In this document: positions 6,121 through 9,103 of the stretch, piece after piece
How the letters are laid out: each line of letters opens with the position of its first letter
Position numbering within the stretch: position 1 is the stretch's first letter
DNA from: Betaproteobacteria bacterium
Lineage (GTDB): Bacteria; Pseudomonadota; Gammaproteobacteria; Burkholderiales; Burkholderiaceae_D
Assembly: GCA_015655165.1 (NCBI GenBank)
Contig: JAATFN010000249.1
Coordinates: forward strand, 1-9,103
Reading direction: 5' to 3'
DNA: 9,103 bases
Made by a program: the position numbers and the translations under genes
The notes under the pieces: generated by a model
What the model saw: only the letters and a program-made list of their open reading frames with translations
Told to the model about the DNA's origin: nothing
Databases searched by the model: none

Positions 6121-7809
6121 TTACACAGTGTGCGTGGATGTATTCGACAGGGATCCTTTTTGCCATGTCTCTGCAAGATCGATCTGGGTCATGAATTCCT
6201 GGAACATCTCGTCATCGATTTGACGCAGTGCGTGTAGCCGGTGGATTTCCGCGCGTTCGCTAGACAACACGGCCAAGCGTAATTCCCGTTCGAAATATTT
6301 GAATCTGTTTGCTGCACGGTATGTTTCTTCTGTATCGCTTTCCGCATCCATGCGCATACGGTAGGTCGACAACAAACTCGCGCTGACTTCGTTTAAGAGT
6401 ACGAGATCTTTTTCATCCAGCCCGACGGCCATCTTTTGTTGGGTGGTTTCAATGCTGTGAATGGCAGCTTGCGAGACATGTTGGCGGATTTTGGTAATTT
6501 CACGCTGACGTCGGGCATTCATTCCTTCAAGGCGCAAACCTTTCATTAGCCATGGCAGGAAAAAGCTCGCACCCAACAAGGAATAAAGAATGACGCCTGT
6601 TGCCAGAAAAATTAACAGGTCGCGCCCCGGGAAGGGAGCGCCATCTGGGAGCAACAATGGAATCGACATGACACCTGCCAACGTAATCGCACCGCGCACA
6701 CCGGATAAGGCAGTAATCGTCAGTAACCGGATATCTTGTCCAGGATGGCGTTTCCACTGGCCGCTCAACAATAGATTGGCAAAGCTGCGCAAACTGAGGT
6801 TGACCCATACCCAGAAAAAGCGCGAAACAATCAATGCCAGCGTAATGACTGCAATATACGCAAACAAGTGCCAGACCGGCACATTGCCTGCTGTTTGTGC
6901 ATCGATATGTGCCAGCGCGACAATGCCCGGCAATTGTAGCCCCAGTAAAATAAACGACATACCGTTAAAGACAAATTCAATCATTGTCAGCATGCCATCG
7001 CGCTGAATACGTGTGGCAGCCGATTCGGCACTGGCTGTTTCGATATAGGGCATGACCATACCGGCCGATACCGACGCCAGAATGCCGGATAACCCGAAAT
7101 GTTCGGCAAAGATATAGGCTGCGAAAGGCGTCAATAAGGTGAGCACCACCTGAATACCTGGTTCGTCGCCGCTCCAGTCGATCACTTTTCTGCGAATGAG
7201 TCCTAGCGTCAAGGCAACTACGATACCGACGATGATGCCGCCAATGGAAATGATGGCAAAGCTCGCGCTCGCATTCAATAAAGAGAATGTGCCGGACATC
7301 ACTGCAATAATGGCAAATTTGAAGGCGACCAGACCGGATGCATCGTTCATCAATGCTTCACCTTCTAACAGGTGTTGCAGATTGGACGGCAGTTTGCCTT
7401 TGCCGACAATGGCAGAGACTGCGACCGCATCGGTAGGCGAGATGACGGCTGCCAAGGCAAACGCCGCCGGCAGGGAGATGACCGGAATCATCCAGTGAAT
7501 CAGATAGCCGACACCGAGAATGGTATAAAAAACCAAACCTAGTGCCAATGCTAGAATCGGTCTGGCTAAGCGGAAAAATTCGCGTTTTGGAATACGCCAG
7601 CCATCGGTAAAAAGTAATGGTGGAATAAACAGCAGTAAAAACAATTCTGGATCAAATGAAATTTTCAGTCCGAACAAAGGCATTGCCAACATGGCACCCA
7701 ACCCGATCTGGAATAGGGGGAGTGGTAAATTGAACGGTGAAATGCGGGCAACAACTCCTGATGCGGCGACCGCAATCAGCAGTATCAGAACGGTAAAGAC
7801 TATTTCCAT
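6121..7809 (-). CDS. Na+/H+ antiporter, CPA1 family
   Basis: This is an inner-membrane cation/proton exchanger of 562 residues, close in plan to E. coli YjcE (CPA1/NhaP type). About twelve hydrophobic segments fill residues 1-425. Exchange-domain motifs are visible: LLFIPPLLFTDGWR (58-72), the unwound-helix motif SPTDAVAVSA (124-133, with Thr126-Asp127), EGEALMNDASGLV (149-161, with the Asn155-Asp156 ion site), and GVRGAITLA (370-378). A hydrophilic, charged C-terminal tail of about 130 residues follows, likely cytoplasmic and regulatory. Its role is pH and Na+ or K+ homeostasis; which cation cannot be told. The start ATG has no obvious Shine-Dalgarno site. A TATACT box (7823-7828, minus) would put the mRNA start very near the ATG. 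The gene is monocistronic and divergent from the GntR regulator. Confidence 0.9.
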   Translation of the reverse strand: MEIVFTVLILLIAVAASGVVARISPFNLPLPLFQIGLGAMLAMPLFGLKISFDPELFLLLFIPPLLFTDGWRIPKREFFRLARPILALALGLVFYTILGVGYLIHWMIPVISLPAAFALAAVISPTDAVAVSAIVGKGKLPSNLQHLLEGEALMNDASGLVAFKFAIIAVMSGTFSLLNASASFAIISIGGIIVGIVVALTLGLIRRKVIDWSGDEPGIQVVLTLLTPFAAYIFAEHFGLSGILASVSAGMVMPYIETASAESAATRIQRDGMLTMIEFVFNGMSFILLGLQLPGIVALAHIDAQTAGNVPVWHLFAYIAVITLALIVSRFFWVWVNLSLRSFANLLLSGQWKRHPGQDIRLLTITALSGVRGAITLAGVMSIPLLLPDGAPFPGRDLLIFLATGVILYSLLGASFFLPWLMKGLRLEGMNARRQREITKIRQHVSQAAIHSIETTQQKMAVGLDEKDLVLLNEVSASLLSTYRMRMDAESDTEETYRAANRFKYFERELRLAVLSSERAEIHRLHALRQIDDEMFQEFMTQIDLAETWQKGSLSNTSTHTV

Positions 7810-7911
7810 CGTTGGGCAGTAAAGTATAGAAACATGATTATCATATAATGTTATAAGCTATTAAGGCGTTACGCATTCGTAAAAACAATGAAAAACAGCG
7901 CGGTGTGCTGC

Positions 7912-7940
7912 TTGACACATCACGAATACGTCCCTATTCT
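7912..7940 (+). promoter_or_regulatory. Sigma-70 promoter of the GntR regulator gene
   Basis: TTGACA (7912-7917, perfect consensus) and TATTCT (7935-7940, 4 of 6) are separated by 17 bp. The predicted start near 7947 leaves a leader of about 47 nt before the ATG at 7994. A palindromic operator begins right at this start point. Confidence 0.75.
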
Positions 7941-7949
7941 CCAAACCAT

Positions 7950-7960
7950 TGGTCTGACCA
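7950..7960 (+). promoter_or_regulatory. FadR-like operator, probable autoregulation site
   Basis: TGGTCTGACCA is a perfect inverted repeat (5-bp arms, one central base). It equals the core TGGTCnGACCA of the E. coli FadR operator and fits the TGGT-n3-ACCA sites of FadR/PdhR/LldR-type GntR proteins. It covers roughly +4 to +14 of the predicted transcript, a position suited to blocking transcription. The adjacent gene encodes a regulator of exactly this family, so it is most likely its own binding site. Confidence 0.75.
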
Positions 7961-7993
7961 GTAAAAACAGGCAGGTACGCTAAAAATACTATT

Positions 7994-8722
7994 ATGTCAT
8001 TTGATCCTATTGTACAGAAATCTATTTCGGAACAAGTTGCCCAACGCCTGTTGATGATGATCAGGAGTGGCTTGTTAAAACCCGACCAGCAATTGCCCCC
8101 AGAGCGCGAGCTGGCTTCCATGCTGGGCGTTGGTCGCCCGGCTGTGCGTGAAGCGATCCGCGGCTTGTCTTTGCTGGGACTATTACGTATCAGGCAAGGT
8201 GAGGGTACTTTCGTCGGTTCGCTGGAGACACGCGAATTGCTGGAGCCCCTCGAGATGATTATCGATTTGAATCCGGGTACATTAGAAGCATTGTTTGACG
8301 CACGTATGATTATCGAAGCGGGTGTCACCGCATTGGCTGCAGTGCATATGTCCGATGAGACACTGGCAAGCCTGTCGAAAAATATCGCCGACGAGGCACA
8401 CCTTCTCAATGATCCTGAAGCGTTTTCTGCGACAGATGTAGCGTTTCATGAAGCGATCATCGATGCATGCGACAATCCTTTTTTGCAGAGTATTGCAGGC
8501 AGTTTGTATGTGCTGGGGAAAAAAAGCCGCAACATCACGTCGCGCATCCCTTCTGCGCTGGAAAACAGTCTCGAAGACCACAAACGTATTTTACAGGCAT
8601 TAAAAGCCAGAGACGGACAAGCTGCGGCCGAGGCGATGCGCAAGCATTTGCTGGGAGTACGCGCTGTCTATCGCAATGCAGCTAAAAACATGCCGGAAAC
8701 AGAGCAGACGTTGCAAGAGTAG
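7994..8722 (+). CDS. GntR-family transcriptional regulator, FadR subfamily (FCD domain)
   Basis: This is a DNA-binding repressor of 242 residues that responds to a small acid or sugar derivative. The N-terminal winged helix-turn-helix is at about residues 8-76, with LPPERELASMLGVGRPAVRE (34-53) holding the recognition helix and RQGEGTFV the wing. The all-helical FCD domain spans about 95-225 and carries the usual metal/ligand set: Asp148 and His152 in TDVAFHEAI, His196 in EDHKRIL and His218 in RKHLLG, with Arg104 near the pocket entrance. The effector is unknown; relatives control lactate, glycolate, gluconate, galactonate or aromatic-acid genes. It does not look like true FadR, which has a different acyl-CoA-binding domain. 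No ribosome site is evident before the ATG. The downstream SDR gene is probably part of its regulon, though no second operator is seen there. Confidence 0.92.
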   Translation: MSFDPIVQKSISEQVAQRLLMMIRSGLLKPDQQLPPERELASMLGVGRPAVREAIRGLSLLGLLRIRQGEGTFVGSLETRELLEPLEMIIDLNPGTLEALFDARMIIEAGVTALAAVHMSDETLASLSKNIADEAHLLNDPEAFSATDVAFHEAIIDACDNPFLQSIAGSLYVLGKKSRNITSRIPSALENSLEDHKRILQALKARDGQAAAEAMRKHLLGVRAVYRNAAKNMPETEQTLQE

Positions 8723-8731
8723 GTTCGGTTT

Positions 8732-8775
8732 TGGTGCGGGAGAGCAGGCACCAGAGATTTGGTGTATTGTTTTTC
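8732..8775 (+). terminator. Possible weak terminator with alternative stems after the regulator gene
   Basis: CACCA (8749-8753) can pair with TGGTG (8760-8764) around GAGATT, followed by a T-rich tract (TATTGTTTTTCTTC). The same CACCA can instead pair with the upstream TGGTG of TGGTGC (8732-8737). The stems are short, so efficient termination is doubtful, and read-through into the SDR gene is possible. Confidence 0.35.
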
Positions 8776-8823
8776 TTCTTTGTTAACAATGTATAAATAA
8801 ATTTGTTTTAAGGAGACTGGATT

Positions 8824-9103
8824 ATGTTGGATCTCGCAGGAAAAGTTGTCTTGATTACTGGTGCAAGTACCGGTATTGGTGCTGCCGCAGCACGTGCATT
8901 TGCTGCGCGTGGCGCACATGTGGCCGTGCATTACAATCGTTCTGCTGCTGAAGCCGAAGCAGTGGCCGCAGAGGTGAGAACACATGGCGGTAAAGCAATT
9001 ACGGTCGGCGCAGAAGTGCGTGATAGTGCGGCGATCGATCGGGCGGTTAAAACAGTTGCCGAGCAATTGGGACGTATCGATATTCTGATCAACAATGCCG
9101 GTA
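8824..9103 (+). CDS. SDR family oxidoreductase (3' end outside window)
   Basis: This is a classical short-chain dehydrogenase/reductase, of which 93 residues are visible. The cofactor motif TGASTGIG (12-19) follows the first strand. HYNRS (36-40) ends the second strand, and its Arg39 favours NADP(H). The NNAG motif (90-93) closes the visible part; the catalytic Ser, Tyr and Lys lie beyond the window. The N-terminal form MLDLAGKVVLITGAS is common to FabG-like, glucose 1-dehydrogenase-like and sugar or sugar-acid dehydrogenase SDRs, so the substrate is open. A good ribosome site (AAGGAG, 8810-8815) lies 8 nt before the ATG. Following a FadR-type regulator on the same strand, it is probably a catabolic enzyme under that regulator rather than fatty-acid synthesis FabG, for which no acpP/fabD/fabF context is seen. 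Confidence 0.88.
   Translation, partial: MLDLAGKVVLITGASTGIGAAAARAFAARGAHVAVHYNRSAAEAEAVAAEVRTHGGKAITVGAEVRDSAAIDRAVKTVAEQLGRIDILINNAG

Noticed and set aside
7834..7848. Fur-box-like sequence upstream of the antiporter (GATAATCAT on the minus strand)
   Set aside because: One half matches the Fur consensus well, but by my hand count only about 12 of 19 positions agree overall, in an AT-rich stretch. The target gene is not an iron gene.
7861..8409. Minus-strand ORF of 182 codons over the GntR gene
   Set aside because: It is fully antisense to a gene with clear wHTH and FCD motifs, and its product is Ser/Ile/Asn-rich without recognisable features.
8668..9066. Minus-strand ORF of 132 codons over the SDR start
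   Set aside because: Antisense to the cofactor motif region of the SDR; Cys/His/Thr-rich shadow sequence.

Overview
The window looks like a chromosomal segment of a betaproteobacterium, probably Burkholderiales. Base composition is moderate, and the acetylornithine transaminase, the ferredoxin-type flavin reductase and the FadR-type regulator all have the Burkholderiales flavour I know from those families. This is an impression from the protein sequences, not a search result. No CRISPR array, rRNA or tRNA was seen, and no intact insertion sequence.

Layout. (1) Bases 1-1437 hold the 3' two thirds of a TonB-dependent siderophore receptor, cut by the left edge. It is followed immediately by a 40-codon stub (1453-1575) that resembles the start of a DUF3325 protein, a common partner of such receptors. 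The iron-uptake locus therefore seems truncated here. (2) A minus-strand block runs from 4670 down to 1671: an iron-sulfur flavin reductase (CDP-6-deoxyglucoseen reductase-like), a 40-codon ORF joined to it by a TAATG overlap, a rho-independent terminator, argD, and an NlpC/P60 lipoprotein 32 bp after argD. (3) On the plus strand, an atypical SDR (YeeZ-like, 4682-5563) starts 11 bp from the reductase start and points the other way. A terminator and then an 80-residue charged orphan protein (5750-5992) with its own strong terminator follow. (4) On the minus strand is a CPA1 Na+/H+ antiporter (6121-7809). (5) On the plus strand is a FadR/FCD-type GntR regulator (7994-8722) with a consensus-like promoter and a FadR-like operator at its own start site. 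After it comes a classical SDR dehydrogenase (8824 onward), cut by the right edge.

How the parts work together. ArgD serves arginine (and possibly lysine/DAP) synthesis. The regulator and the downstream SDR look like the start of a catabolic locus for a sugar or organic acid, with the regulator probably repressing itself. The other genes look like independent housekeeping units. The most unusual spot is the 3410-3642 gap between the reductase and argD. One short sequence can be read either as an undescribed small protein gene ended by a terminator, or as a promoter, Arg-rich leader peptide, antiterminator and terminator controlling argD.
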